DNA of 64,000 nucleotides from Burhinus oedicnemus (GCA_008921705.1 VFFE01006977.1:1-64000); one strand, 5' to 3'. Positions 1-14,100 are shown, counted from the stretch's first letter. Notes: generated by a model not told the origin, from the sequence alone. Made by a program: numbers and translations.

Positions 1-132
1 GAGAGGGAAGCAGAGAGGGAAGCAGAGAGGGAAGCAGAGAGGGAAGCAGAGAGGGAAGCAGAGAGGGAAGCAGAGAGGGAAGCAGAGAGGGAAGCAGAGA
101 GGGAAGCAGAGAGGGAAGCAGAGAGGGAAGCA
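1..132. repeat. 12-bp minisatellite, 11 perfect copies
   Basis: The unit gagagggaagca is repeated 11 times without a mismatch from the first base of the window to 132, then breaks into gagggcagca. The array probably continues to the left of the window. It is strand-asymmetric (purine-rich on +) and lies beyond the last placed exon of TSPOAP1. Confidence 0.97.
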
Positions 133-2064
133 GAGGGCAGCAAGCGGGAGCAGCTCGTGCTGCCTGCCCAGCAGCAGAGCAGACAGGACCTTGTTACCCT
201 GTGAGGTCCGTGACAAAGCCTGGGACATGGCAGGTCAAACTGGTGTCACAGTCTCCTCACCAGTAAAACAGAAGAGAATGATGCAAATATGAATACTTGA
301 AATAAGGGCAGGTTTGTTGTATCTTACCCTTTTTATCAGCCAAGTTCCTCTCTCTTACTCGCCCTTAATAGAACACCATTAGCTAAGCCAAACCCTTCAC
401 ATCTGCAAGTGGCAGATTAGCTCTCCAAGCCCTGAAAGTTACCTGAATTTCCCCATGGTTTCTGGGAAGACCCAGCCTGGGGCTGGAATAATGAACCCTG
501 GGCATCTGAAACAGGCCCTTGTTGCTGCTGGTTGATGCTGGACAGAAGGGCTAGATCTGTAATAAGCTACACTATGAATTCAACCTGTATTAATTTTACT
601 GGTTCAGGTCTCCTTTGGCACTCTCTATTCCAATAAATGAGTAATTTGGAAAGAGAAATCATTTTGAGAGGGAAACTCAAGAATGGAACCCACTCTAAAT
701 CCTTGTTTCCCCCCAGGAAAATTAGATCTGTGTAACCTCAGGGTTCTTAAACCCTGGTAGGAACAGCTTATTAACCTGTGATTCCCCAGCATGGATCAGC
801 ATTTACGGGCTGGGAGGAAAGGGACTGAGTACCCTAAACAGGTAAGCACAAGGGACCCAGACAACTTCTGAGTTTAGAAGATGATCCAGCAAGCTTCCAC
901 AAACCTTATTTCTGAGTCAGGCCTGCCACCTACTCTTCATAAGAAGGCACCAAGGCTGTAGTGTAGACCCTGTGCCCACAAAGCCTGAAACGCCTGGAAG
1001 CAAGAGAAGGGGCTGCAGGTAAAGCCTAAGGGAGATCAGGCAGCATTTGAAGATAGAGATGGGAGGTGGGTACAGAGAAAAGGAAGAGCTGAGCATGAAA
1101 AAATCGGACAAGGAACGCTGCAGAGAGCAGGAAAGCTAGGGTGGCACCAGTAGAGAGTTCAACAGAGGATTCAGGGCCATATACTTCCTTAAGGACTGGC
1201 TCAAAGCCAATCTGGGCCTGCTCTTACACACTTTCCTGGGTCTGGCACCACATGACTATGTCAATAACCTCCCAAGAAGAATGGAAGGTTGAGTATATGT
1301 GAGCTGGGACCAAGCTGTGTCCCTCCCCGCCTCCCACTCTCCAGAATGACAGAGCATATGAGGTCCAGGAGTGACCAGGGAGGTGCTACACTTTTGGCCT
1401 CACCCACTGAGGACTGACTGAATCTGGCAGACCCAAATCTCCCACTTAAGCGTTTGTTTCAAGAGTATCAGCAACCTAATGCAAGGGGTCAGCTCAACCT
1501 TTGAATTCATGGCATTTGTGGGATGCTTTCAAAGCCTTAGGATCCATCCCACAGATCTGTTTGGGAAACTCCCCAATGTGTTTTGAATTTATTTGGAAGC
1601 ACCTCGGACTGCATTAAGATATATCTAACTGAGGATGGGTGGAAGAGCATTGGTGTTTGGGTGTCAATAACTCCAGAACTCTTTGGCATGGCTATGAGCA
1701 TATCTGAGGAATTTCATGTGTCTGGGGAGCTGGTTGAACTGCTTTGCTTGTGGCAGGATTTCACCACTGACCTTCTTGTGGATCTAAAGAATTTGCTGGT
1801 GGGACCTGCCCATAATGAGACCGAGGCCCCAGTGGATGCTGTTGCTTTGTGCCTCTGTTTTGCACTATAGGTGGAAAAGCTCTTCAAGAAGAGCTGAGCT
1901 GCTAGCACTCGCCTCTAAACTTTTGAGCATCTCCCATGGGATGAACTGAGCTGCATGCAATAAGTTAAATGATTCCATCAGATGCTGCATGCTGTGCAAT
2001 GCCCCGTATCTCCAGCCACATCACAGTTTGGATGTCTGTACTATGCAGAGTCACACAATCTTAC
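133..2064. other. Region 3' of the last placed TSPOAP1 exon; no gene assigned
   Basis: This should hold the last intron and possibly the terminal exon and 3' UTR of TSPOAP1 on the minus strand. I found no short terminal exon with the basic tail known in mammals. Open frames here are short and look random. No clear repeat was recognised. Confidence 0.5.
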
Positions 2065-2193
2065 CTGGCTCTCAGCACTCAGTGGAAAAGCTTCTTTATC
2101 TTTCGAATGAATTTCCTCAACCACATCTCCATCTGAAGTTACAGCTTCCAAGAAGTTAGATGGGACAAGCCCTCTCTGTTGGTTCAGCTCTCC
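2065..2193 (-). CDS. TSPOAP1: TSPOAP1 exon: end of SH3-III and C-terminal tail
   Basis: 129 nt, 43 codons, phase 0 at both ends. Acceptor cttgcag at 2194, donor gtaag at 2064. It begins [14 protein letters not shown], the last two beta strands of the third SH3 domain, including the conserved ALYDY-distal PSNF motif. It then runs into an acidic tail ending AESQ. Mammalian TSPOAP1 has the same AESQ followed by a short basic end, so one more small exon is expected downstream. Confidence 0.93.
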
Positions 2194-5100
2194 CTGCAAG
2201 ACCAACATTTGTTTCTCACATCAGGTTTCCTGGCTGACGGAGAAATAATATGTAGAGGAGCAGTCCCACGCAGAGATGGCTAGGCTATGGTCTGAGAGAA
2301 GCGCAGGAACACACTCATGTTGGAAGTATCCTCAGCAAATTTAATGACTCGCATTCCTGCTTAGTTGTGGAACAATTCAGAATGCAAAAACACAGAGCAG
2401 AGTAAAGGAAGAAAAGGTGGCAGCAAGCCATGACAAATGTCTTCCAGCAACATGCTCACTTCTACAAACTCAAAAAATTTCCACTGCTATCCCAGACGCA
2501 ACTGGAACATGACTGTGCCACACGCTTTCTAAAGGCATTAGATTTGCTCTGGTATTTATTTATTTTTTTAAAGAATGACGTGTTACAATGCCTGTAGGTA
2601 TTGTCTCTGTGCTCACTAAGGTCCAGAGCTGCAAACCAAGCTTGGCTGTATTCCTAAAAAATTGTCTCCAGTTCAACAGCAGGTGGCTGGGTGAGACAAA
2701 AACAACTCCGGCAATGTTGTTTGGCCAACATTATAAAAGAAGTCAATCGAAACATTCACGATCCCCTCCAGACTTTACCTGGAGCTGAACCTCAGCTTTG
2801 ATGTGTGAAGATACACTGCTTTCTGTGCAGGAAAAGGTGGATGATCCCAGGGCCAAGGATCATGTCTAGTACCCAATTCGTTGGCAGGGACAGTCCCCAG
2901 TAAATTAAACAGATACCAGTGCTAATTGAAATTGATACATTGAAGTGTGGCTGGATGAGGGTCATCATACATTTCTATTCCTATGTTACCATTTTAGCCT
3001 CCTGCCCTGGATGAGACCATGTGTCTTGAGTGCTTGGTGATGAATCAGCTTATAGCAGATACTGACTTAGCTGACGTCCGTGCAGAAAAAATGCATCCCA
3101 GGCTTTGGGGAACCTGCAGTCAAGTTATGTCAAAACATACACTGAGAACCATTTGGATACTGGGTTTACGGGAGAAGCATGGACTGCCAGAAACAATCTG
3201 CTCTGCACTAAGCAGATATGGGTTTATTTTTTTTTCCAGAAGCAGAATATTTTTTTCCCTGATTCCTGCTCTCCTGCCACTAGATGGAGTTCCACGGTTT
3301 CACATGTAGCCACAGGACCTTCCCAACCCCTGTACTTACATAATAGAATCCATCATCGTCCATGGACCCAAACACAGTGATAATGTCCCCTGCACTGAAA
3401 GTCAGTTCAGCCTGCAAAGAGCAAGAGAACAACGGTCACAGGAGAAGCACTGCCTGGAATTTCTCACCAGAAACACAAGGTCACCCAGGGCTTCTTGAAC
3501 AATGTCACCAGGAGGGAAGGAGGCCACTGTCTTCAGACGTGCAGGACCAGGATGCAAAAGAGCAACCGAAGTGGGTAACTGTGGAATTCAGTGTTAAGGA
3601 AGCATTTCATAAATTAAGACAAGAGCAAAGCCTTTAAAAGGCTTCAAAATACTTTCTACCATCTGTTCTGGAAAGGTATGTTGAGAACAAGCTGAACACG
3701 CACCAGAAATACCTTTCATTTCTTTAAATATAAGTACTAAATCCTGCTCCCTTGGATGAGCCTGTTCTATATGCAATGCTGAGGGATTAGTCACTAGCAG
3801 GAAGATTTGACCTGGAAACAGAACGTTACCGCACAACACACATGACCCTTCACCACCAGGTCTGTCTGTCCTGTCAGCACCCCAGCATGCGCTCCATGGA
3901 GCACAAGACCAAAGGACAAAGGTCTAAGTAGTCTCTTCTAATGGAAGAAACTGCCCAGTTACAGCAAAAAAGCTGCTCTAAGACAGAAAAGGTGGAGTCT
4001 CCAAACAGGCCATGTCCCACTCAAGACACACTGGCTTTATATGCACTTCACAGTGTTAGCTGGAAGGGAACTAACTCAAATATATCTACCTTATTACATC
4101 CCTAGTACTCAATTTATCTCTGGAGGCTGCAGGTTCCTCCTGTTGGCTGTGAATGACTTTGTTCTAGCAGAAAGACACTTGTAGGGAACTTCATTCACAG
4201 ACACGGAACGGCACAGCTGATCCTACTATGTCTCAGTGCAAGTTCACAAACAGCACTGCAGCCTCCTAGCAAAACAGGTGACCAAATCTTCTGGGAGTGT
4301 GAACTGGGAGCATCTCCAACAATGCAACAGAACTGCACCAGCTTGTTTCAGTAATTTCACTTCTGTTCTCAGGGAAGGCTCCTAATCACAGGGAAGGGAA
4401 TTCCTAATACCAAATCACTGCAAAACACACAGTCATCTTGTTGACAAGGGCTAAAAAGTGTTCTTCGGCCAGACGTATGAATACCTATGCAGACGCTGGT
4501 TGATACATGCTCTCACTGTATCTCTCCTAAGCTAATCCACCAACCCTAAAACATTCTGTCTTGCTCATGAGATACTCAGTTTGGGAGGCAAGCATTACCC
4601 AAACTGTGCCATCTCTTGGGCATACGCTCCTTTCTGGATGCATGGAAAGAACCTGAACCCAAACCCTATATTTATGTCTGCTCGAGGTAGACTAACACTG
4701 CCATGGAGGAACAGAGAACAGAGCATGTTCTAATTTAGAAAGCTTTTTTGCAGAAAGGATTCTGCATTGCAATCTTTCCACCTGAAACAGGCTTATCTAC
4801 AAAAACACTGTTTGGATTATATGTAGGGATTGCCTGAAAAGAGGACTGCTCCATTAAATTGGAACTAAGTCTTCTTGCTTGCACAGAGACCTACACAGGT
4901 AGTTAACACAAAAGACATACCGAAAGTATCAGAAGTCCATTCACACTCTTAAGCAGGCGGGTGCTCTGGATCAGTTGCTAACAGCAGGGGCTGCTTCCTC
5001 CTGTCCCAGAACCACTAAATCCTGTCTAAGCACTAGAGGATGCTACGAGGCCATGAGATGCTCACATAGTTTCACTGAGACAGATACTGAAAACCATTAG

Positions 5101-8100
5101 GGGTATGTTGCTTCATATTCTTCACAGATAACCGAACACGGTTATCACAGAATGCACGAGAGAATATATCAGCAAACTCTACATTTTATGACTTCTGTCA
5201 ACCCCTTTAGCAGTTATACTGCCAAGCTGTAATTGCCTTGGTTTTGACCAAAGTGCTAAGCGTCCTGGGATAGAAGTAAAAAGAGAGAGGAAAAAGAAGC
5301 CTATAAGAGGAGAGAGCAGGTGGTTGTTACCTCTACGTCTGCATTTGGAGAGCTCTCCTTAGGGTTATAGTCAAAGACAGCCACCATACTTCGAGGAGTC
5401 AGCAATTCAGCTTCAAAGTCCTGATGCTTCTGGCCTGTAGGACAAAAATAAAGCAAAATATCCTGAGCTGGAAGTTCCAAGAGAAAATCCCAAATCACAG
5501 CAACTCCTTCACTGTTCTTGGAACGGACTGAGCAAAAGGAATACTAGGGGATATTGAACGGAAATTGATTGGGGAGAGATCTTAGAGGCCCCAGGTAAAG
5601 CAGTTTTCTGATCTCCTATATCACCTTCGCAAGCACAGAACTGGTAACAAGCCCTCATTCCAGCATCCTGGTGTTCTGTCTATATATACAGGAATATTTT
5701 ATGTTTCCTATTTACACACACACATATATATATGTATCAGACACATACAGATGACAGCAGTCTCTTCACAGTGTCTCAAATGGACATTTCTAATCATTCC
5801 ACGCAATGCTCTGCTATCGAGCTACAAAGTTTATCCTCCAAGTGCCAGGGGAAAAGCAAGAGCCCCGGACAGCATCGACGGGCAGCCCAGCCACAGCAGC
5901 ACAGAGCTCAGCACAAAGGGAAGGGCCAGGCCTCGTTGTCCAGGGAACGCGCCGCATTTTCACAACCACCTGCCTGCTCAGCCCCTGTCCTGACAGACCT
6001 GCTCCAAGTCTACAAAAGCAGTGTCTGTTATTACAGAAAACACGTTGTCCAGTCCTTCATCTTATGAATTTAATTGCTGCTTCAGGTCAACGCTGGATGG
6101 GCTAGCAAGGGGTTTGCAGGCTTGGCCTCTCTGGACATCAACAGATGACTGTGCCCAAAGAAGAGTGAGCTTAGGTCCTTGGATTTTAGGCACCTTGGAT
6201 TTTACGGAGTGCAGCATCAGATGAGTAAGAGATTTCCCTGCTCCTCCAAAGCACAACCATGCATACCCTCCCACCTTCAAACACCCTGTTTAGTCCAAAA
6301 CCACTGCACCCACTACTAAATAAAAGACCTAAAACTCTTCTTTCCTGAGAATGACCATTTTCTTACAGTGCTCTGAAGGAGCACTACAGGGTCTTGCATT
6401 GGCTCTTGACCGCAAAATGTATCTGTATTACGACCATGTAAAGGTACCAACCCTCTTCTCATAGTAAGAACGAGCACTTCTCACCTGGATGAGACTTGTA
6501 CTTCTCCTGTTTATCCAGCCCTGCTGAGGGAAGAAAACGTCTCATCAGTGAGAGTTCATCTTTCAACAGTGACCACATGACACAAGTGACAAACAACCAT
6601 AAAAAGAACAAAGACCAAGGCAGCAAACAACAGAAGCAAACCGATCATGCAACTCAAAGTCTACGGCAGTAACCATGACTCAGGGACGTAACAGGAAGCA
6701 GAGGTCAAGCTCCAAAACTATAAAAGACACCACTGTTGTTAAAAACTTAACACCAGCACAGGGATGGGCTCTTTCCACTTCCTAACAGTCGTACAGAGAC
6801 AAACATCTGAGGGTCCTGTAAGCAAGTAGTAAAAGTTCAATGCAGTCTGTAATCCTATCGCAAAAATCAAAGAGGAAGCAGTGGGTGACACAGACCTTTC
6901 TTGGAGCGTCTGGGTTTTGGAGGAGGGACGGTTTGGCGGCGTGGAGGTGGAGAAAATGTGCCATTTCCTTAATAAAAATCCAAAAAAGCAAATAAATAGA
7001 CAAGAGAAACAGACAGTGAATGGAAAGTGAAAAGAATCTTGAAGAGCGACCAAGCAACGGAGTAGCATGACATGCTTCCCCTGAGAAGCAGACACCGTGA
7101 ATTCTATGGGCCAAGCCCAAATCTCCATTTCTCGTATGTGGACTCAGATGAGGCATGATCCACATCCCAAATACACACAAAAACCCACATTGTATTTATG
7201 TCCATTAGGCACACCACAGTGCACATCAGACAAACTTCGCTGCACTTTATCTTTCAGAAGCAGCATCATAAGGACAAAATAAAACCGTGTACCATTAACA
7301 CCTGAAAAATGTCAGGTGAGGTGCACCCCATCAACTCGCTCGGGAGGGAAGGGATCTGGGGAGGTCTCTAGCTAAAGCTTCTGCACTTAGCAGGGTCAGT
7401 ACTGGATGAGTCCCCAGATGAGCCTGCAGAAGGACTTCCCAGACCAACCCCTCCGATGAGCCTGCAGAAGGACTTCCCAGACCAACCCCTCCAAGGCATT
7501 TTCTTAGTTACAAGGCTGTAATATGGGTTTATGGCAGCAGGGAAACAACAGAGGTAGAGACAGCCCAGCTGCCTAAGGAAACAAGGTTTACTCTCTCCAT
7601 GCACGTCTTTCACTACCCCCACCCTCCTGAAAACCTTAAAACCCACTACATTTCATGAAGTCTCAGAGCTATTAAGTTCCTTTATTCTTCCAAGAGTATG
7701 CAGCGGGGCAGGGTACAGAGAGTCTTGTGTATCCACATAAGGACAAAGGCCACCACAGGCAGCTAACCATCTCTAGGCACCAGAGGATACATGCAGGACA
7801 AACATTATGAATGTCCCAAGTGTGAAAAAAAGCCTTACTCTAATCTCTCCTCTCCCTAGACACGAGAGAGGCCAAAGGACACAAACCTACCAAAAAATCA
7901 CATAGCCACAAAGTGAAAGCAACAGGCTCCTCCGTCGCCTGTGCTCCTCAGGGATCAACCTTCTGGAGACCCATACTTAGGAGCTGGGCAGTGGCAGCCC
8001 CTTAGCCTCTAGGGCTGGACACTGGGTCTCCCTGTAGAGAAATGGAAAGATGTTTGATCCCTTTTTTCTTTTTGTTTTTTCTTTTACCGTTTTTCTTCCA

Positions 8101-11100
8101 CTGCCTGTGAGAGGCACTGGAACAGCTCAGTCGATGTCAGGGCTTACCTTAGCCTCTCTGAGCACCCATCAGACCCACGCTAGTGCTCTTTTACCATGCT
8201 GAACTGGTGGGGAAACTGGTCAGCCAGAACAAGAATTTCCTCTTGTTTTAATGTGTGGAGCCGGTCAAACAACTGCCACTGGTAGCAGAGAGTACCCAGA
8301 GAGGTGCAGGATGAGAGATGGGAGGGAAAAGGGACGGCATTGGGACACCAATATGTTGACAGCAGTCTCAGGGCAGCTCACAGCCACTGAACTGCAGCCT
8401 AACTCAGCCCGAGCTGTGACGGCTGCACATCCCAGGGAAGGCTCCTCTCCTCCGAGTCCAAGAGTGGGAAGAAACAGGAAAGTCTCTGCAGTGCATAAAG
8501 CACAGAACCACACACTTCAGAGAGTGAGTAAGGAGCAGCCCAAGGTCTAGGCCTGCTCCTTGTACACTCCTGACTGCCTACCCTTGCTGTCTCACACGAT
8601 TCCTTCCCCTTCCCCATGAGTCTCTCCCCATCCTTCTCCATTCCCAAGTCACAGATTCTCTCACCCAAGAGCAGGGTCACCCCTATAGGTTCAATTACAG
8701 ACTCGCAAAACAAAGGAAAGAACACAAAAGTGAAAGCTCTCCTTCACATCCTTCAGCTGCTCTTCAGACTTCTTTGTTTCTCCTTCTCTAGCGAGGATCA
8801 GCCGTGCTCACACTCCGTGCTGAGTTCCCAGGCACGACACCTCAAGCACAGGAGCTTGCAGCCTTGGGCAGCGCTGTGCTGCAGTGGAGTCAGGTATGAA
8901 CTGAGGCCTCCGAAAACCTGCCTCCCTCATCCACCGAGACCTCCCTGCTTGCTGCTTCAACAGCCACTACAGAAGCCTTCAGATCCTGGGGACAAGCCCC
9001 AGGGGGGCTGCCCTGGCCACACAGCTTGATAGCACGACTGAGCTTTCCACATTTCAGCAAAGAAACACGCTGACAATAGCACAGCACACATGCAAAGGAG
9101 ATACAGTACCTATGCTCTCCATCGGTGTGTCAGCAGGCAGGAACCCTTGCTTCAGGAGCTGCTTCTTGATTTCATTATTCTCCACTTGGACTTCTGATAC
9201 CATGTTGCAGGGAATGTATCCCTCCCTTCCTGCACATTCGCCCCGGTAAAAGCCATCAGCGTCCTTGTCTCCACATACCTGCAAGGGAGAAGACAGGCCA
9301 GGGACTGAGATGCATAGAGAAAGGAGAAAAGGAAGCTAAGAAAAAAATCCCAAGATGAAGGAAGCTTTTGCCTCCCAAGGTTTATGCTCCCCCTGGAACA
9401 TCAGATGGATCCGTGTAGAGGAGGAGACGTTCACTAAGGTGTACTCTTACTTTCAGAATCTGTCCCTCCTTAAACGGGAGCTCCTCTTCTGCTGCATCAG
9501 GGTTAGGAGACATAGAAACAGGATCGTAGTCAAAGAGAGCCACAAATATTCTAATGCCATCATCTTTAACAGAGGTTTCTGCAGCGGTGCTCCTTGGAGG
9601 ACCTGTGTGCAGACAGGGGACACACCAGAGAGAACGTCAGCACCATTCCCCTGCCACAGCCCTGCGCGGCTCAAATGCTGCCTACGAGCCTCTCCCCTGC
9701 CACTTCCAACAGCCTCCCTCTCTCCTGCTGCCCAACTCTCTCCCCCTTACCACGCACCTGGGCTAGAGAGCAAAGGTTTCTGCATTTGGCTTCTTCTTAC
9801 GCTCTTGTTCCCTCTTCTGCTGGGAGCCTGCCAGGCGGCTGTGCCAGGCAGCTCCTGGCCCCTAGGGTCTTTATTACCGGCCGCCTGCAACAGGAACCAC
9901 CAGAGAGTTAGTAGCAGCCTCTGCCTTCCGACTCGCGTGAACAGCGCTCAGCCCAAACGCACTCCACAAAGAGCAGTGCATCCAAATGCAACATTCCTCT
10001 TCAGGGACACTAGAGCTGAAAATACCAAGGGAGTCGGAAAACAAAACTAAGTACAGGCAGGCACCCTGCCAGGCACCAGTGACGATCCCCTTGGTGAGCC
10101 TGAGGATGCAGGAAAGGACATTTCGAGGGGAGGCAATGACATCACAGCCATCATGTACACAAAGCTTTCACAAATCAGCTTATTTCGCCAGGGATTTTCA
10201 TTTGGGTCCCACAGCCTCCTGCCGCGGGGAGGAAGACCCAGTGCGAAAAGGAATACTGCATCGGTGACACTCGGTCAGTTAGCAGGAAAAGCAGAAGCAG
10301 CTAATACAAGAAAAGCCACGGAGCAGCACAGAACTACAGAATCTCTCGGATATTCTTCCAGACAATCCTAGAGGAGGGTCCTTTCTCTGGACAACACTGA
10401 ACAAAGCAAGATACAGGCAGGCCAGGGAAGCAGAGGGAAGCTAACGCCACTGCAAGCCGCTTCAAAGCCAGAATAGGAAAAGTCACCCAACCCTTTTGTG
10501 CAAGGAGGTGCTACGTATCCCCTTCGAAGGATGTTCGAGCCTCCTTCTCCAGCCAGGTGACTTACAGTCCAGCTCCCAGCCCTGCTCCTCAGAACTGCTC
10601 TCACATCTCAGCGCTTCCTTCTCCTGGCTGAAGAATCGCAGGCGCCGGCCCAGAGACCCAGTCCACTCCATAGTCTGCTGTTCCATCATCTCCAGTCTGC
10701 TCAGGTCCCTTCTGCCATCCATGTGGGCAACCTCAGATTGACTGGAGCAATCACTCCAGTCCCCCTGGCAGCTCTGGGACCCTTCTGGCCACAGCCTGCT
10801 CTCAGGGGGCGATGCACAGGTCGAATCCTGATCATCTTCAGAGTCATATTCAATGTCTATTTCCAGGCTCCTGGGGCTGGAGCAGCGTGTTGCCATCACA
10901 GCAGGTTCTGCAAGCCCTGAAACCACTGCCTTCCTGTGGGTTTTTCGTAAGGTGCCTTGTCTGGCACGACTGTACACATCAAACCCCTCCTTACCACCAG
11001 CACTGCTCACAACGTTCAGCTCTTCCCTGAGGCTAGGAGCTCTGTATAACCCACCTCCCATCTGGCTGCAGTTGCCCAGCAGACGACTGCAGTGCTCTGT

Positions 11101-14100
11101 TAAATCATTCTGTCTCTTCCTACCCATCTCAGGCCGACTCCGGATCTTCTCTCGATAATTATTTCCCTTCTTCTTGCTCCAAGTGGAACTTGCCCCTGTC
11201 CCAGACTTCGGATCATTCTCCCGGTAGCCCCAGTTCCAGTTTGCCTTTTTCTGACCCCAGGCCAGCTGGACAAAGGTGGGATTTGCATGGTCAGCATCCC
11301 CTCCGCTCTCCTTAACACCATGCTCCTCCTGCGGAGTCTGAGCAGACAGATCCGTGGAGGTATTACTCCCATCTGCCTTTAGAAATGGGTCCTTGACGTT
11401 GAGCGGCTTCTCTGTCCTTCCCGAATGGTAGGTAACCGCTTCCAAGGAGTCACGAGAGTCTGCCTTTTCCTTAACACACTTCTCATCCTCATCTTCATCC
11501 TCGTCTTCAGTCACTTCAGGGATGCTAAACAACTTCTTGCTGTGGTTCTTCTGAAGCGGGAGCTCTAGTATTCTCTCCAGAATCTCCTCATCGCTGTCAG
11601 TATCACAAAGATCCATCTGTACCCAGCCCCCGAGAAAAGCCACAGCCAGGACAAGCAAAGGAAAAAAGAGAGGAAATAAACATTAAAAAGAGAGGCAAAG
11701 TTACAGCTGATTCCCTCCCAGCACAGCAGTATGGAGCGGCGACGGTGGTCTGCAGCGAAGCAAGGGTAGGAAGCAAAAGAGAGCAATGGGTCTTCTGGCA
11801 AAACACAATCGGATGAACTAGCAATGCAGCGGAAAGCGAGGAAGGCCAATGCATGGAAGAGCTCCCCCCCAGCCTCTGCCTCTACACACACAACTGTCTG
11901 CAGCACCGTTCATCCTGCCCACTTGATTCCCCCCACAGCTTCAGCATCCCCAGTGTGGGATGACAGGCCAGGAGAGGCACAGTTCCTCCACGGCTGTTCA
12001 CTGCAGGTTAGAGCTGACTGGGCTCCCCCCTCCGCAGGGCTGAGTCTCACGGCCTGTGCTCACACAAGGACCCACAGTCCTCCCTTACCTCTCTGTCCTC
12101 ACACTGGAACAGAAGGAAGCGACCCTGTGCAGCAAGACACCCCTTGGAGATGTTGCTGCTATGGGAGGACCTTCCCTAGGCCTTCCCATCATCTGTCAAG
12201 GTCCAGCTCTACGGTAGGTTACTGTCTGCAAATCCAAGTGAACAGAATTGCCACAAATACACATGAAAACCCTTTACCTCAAAGTGATCACACAGACTTG
12301 TATTTCCCTTGCAGCTGGGCAAGAGCCTACCAGGTTACACAAAACTTTTGGGAAAACATTGCTGAATTTTAAAATTTGTCTTCGACCAACTATAGAATTA
12401 ATGTTTTGTCTCTTACTACATTTATACTAAAATAAAAAGGTAGATGCATAGTATAATTTAGGCTGGAAGATACCTCTAGAGGTCTCTTGTTCAACTTCCC
12501 TGACAATTTTTATCATGACATGTTCTAAAAACATTCACAACAGTTTACAAAGCATATGTAGCTATCGATGTTTCAAGCTACAGGCATGGGCAGGCCTGTT
12601 CACAGATGATTAAAAACTGAACCACAGTGGGGAAAAAAAAAAAAGGCAGTATAAGCTGCTTATTGACTATCCCAACATTCATAACTTTTTCCAAAAGCTG
12701 GTCTTGAGTTATATTTTGAATTGGTTGAAGGGGCCTCCAGAGGTCTCCAGTTCAATCTCCTAACTGCAGCAGGACCGTTGCCAACAGTCAATCAGTGTCT
12801 TTGCTTAACTGAGGCTTGAGGACACCAAAGAAAGGAGATCCTCACCTCTCTGGGGACCTGTCCCAAGGCTGCACCACTCTCCTGGGAAAGAAGTTTGTGC
12901 TGATCTCCAACATGACCCTCCCAAACAGCAACTCATGACTGCTGCCTCTTTTTACATCATCTGCCATGAATGAGAAGACTTTGACTCTCTCATCCTTTTA
13001 ACCATCCTTCAAATAGTTGTAGGCAGCTACAAGATCTCCCCCTAGCCTCCTCTTTGCCACACCAAACAAGCTCAGCTTCCTCAAACTCTCTTTACAGGAC
13101 ATGTGCTTTAGGCTCGTACCTTGTTAGCACCAATTAGGAATATGCAGAATTTATAAAAGCAACCATAAAATAAGTCCAGTAAGACTTATTTTAGCTGTTT
13201 ACAAAGTTGTGGCTTTCGCTTTTGAGTTTTAATATAATAAATGGTTTCATAAATTAAACAATTTGAGGTTAAACATTTTAAAAGCAGCACCCCTCCATTC
13301 TTTCATCCCCCAAATCCTGAAAGAGTTGGCTGAGGAGTCTTGAGATAACCCAAAATGTTACTAAATATGCAGAATGCTAGAGAAGAACCCTTCTGAGACC
13401 TGGCCCACTTCAGTCACCATCTTCCTTCACTCTGTAAGGCAGTGTTGGGAGCTCTGTGCCCTGAAGCTGTCCTCATTCAGCATCTTGTCATGCTCACACC
13501 CTCAACTTGTCACTGCCAGAATGGGAAACAATCACGTTATCAGGTCAAGAAGCACCAGTTCCCACAACTCAACAGGATGTGCGTGGGGTTTTGGCGTTTC
13601 TTTTTCGGAAAAAAACCCACCAGAAAACCCAAAAACATTCAGGCCAATAAAACATCCAGGAAAAAGAGACAAAGAATGGTGCTCCTGACTGTTCTTATTT
13701 CCTCTTTCCTCCTTCTATGGAACCTGGTTTTCTTCCATTTTGTTCCAGTGCAATCCCAACAACTGGAAGCCCTTTCAAGAACTCCTTCCCAGGCAACCCC
13801 AGCACCTCCAGCCACCAGGCGTGCCTGGGGCTCCTGACACGCTGCACTGCAGGTCCGACCTCCCCACCCGGAAAGCAGAACCCCCTTCAGAAGTAGAAAA
13901 GGAGCAGCAGCAAATTTCCTCCAGAATCATTATGCTGTCTGCTATTGATCATTTAATGCTCACCAGACCCACCCCATCTGTGCTGCAGGCTAGCAGCCAC
14001 ACAGGTCAGCACTGACAAACCACAGATGTTCTTTGGTCATGTTAAAAAAATTGAGGGCGCTTTCTTGCTATACAGGCATATCACACTTCCTGCAAGTCTG

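Noticed and set aside
771..809. Possible terminal exon on the minus strand (acceptor tccctttcctcccag, 12 codons then stop)
   Set aside because: The acceptor is good and the phase fits, but the encoded tail has no basic character and does not resemble the known RIM-BP C-termini.
1714..1915. Open frame after a tttag site on the minus strand as a possible last exon beginning RRV
   Set aside because: Weak acceptor without a pyrimidine tract; a tail of more than 60 residues would be unusual for this gene.
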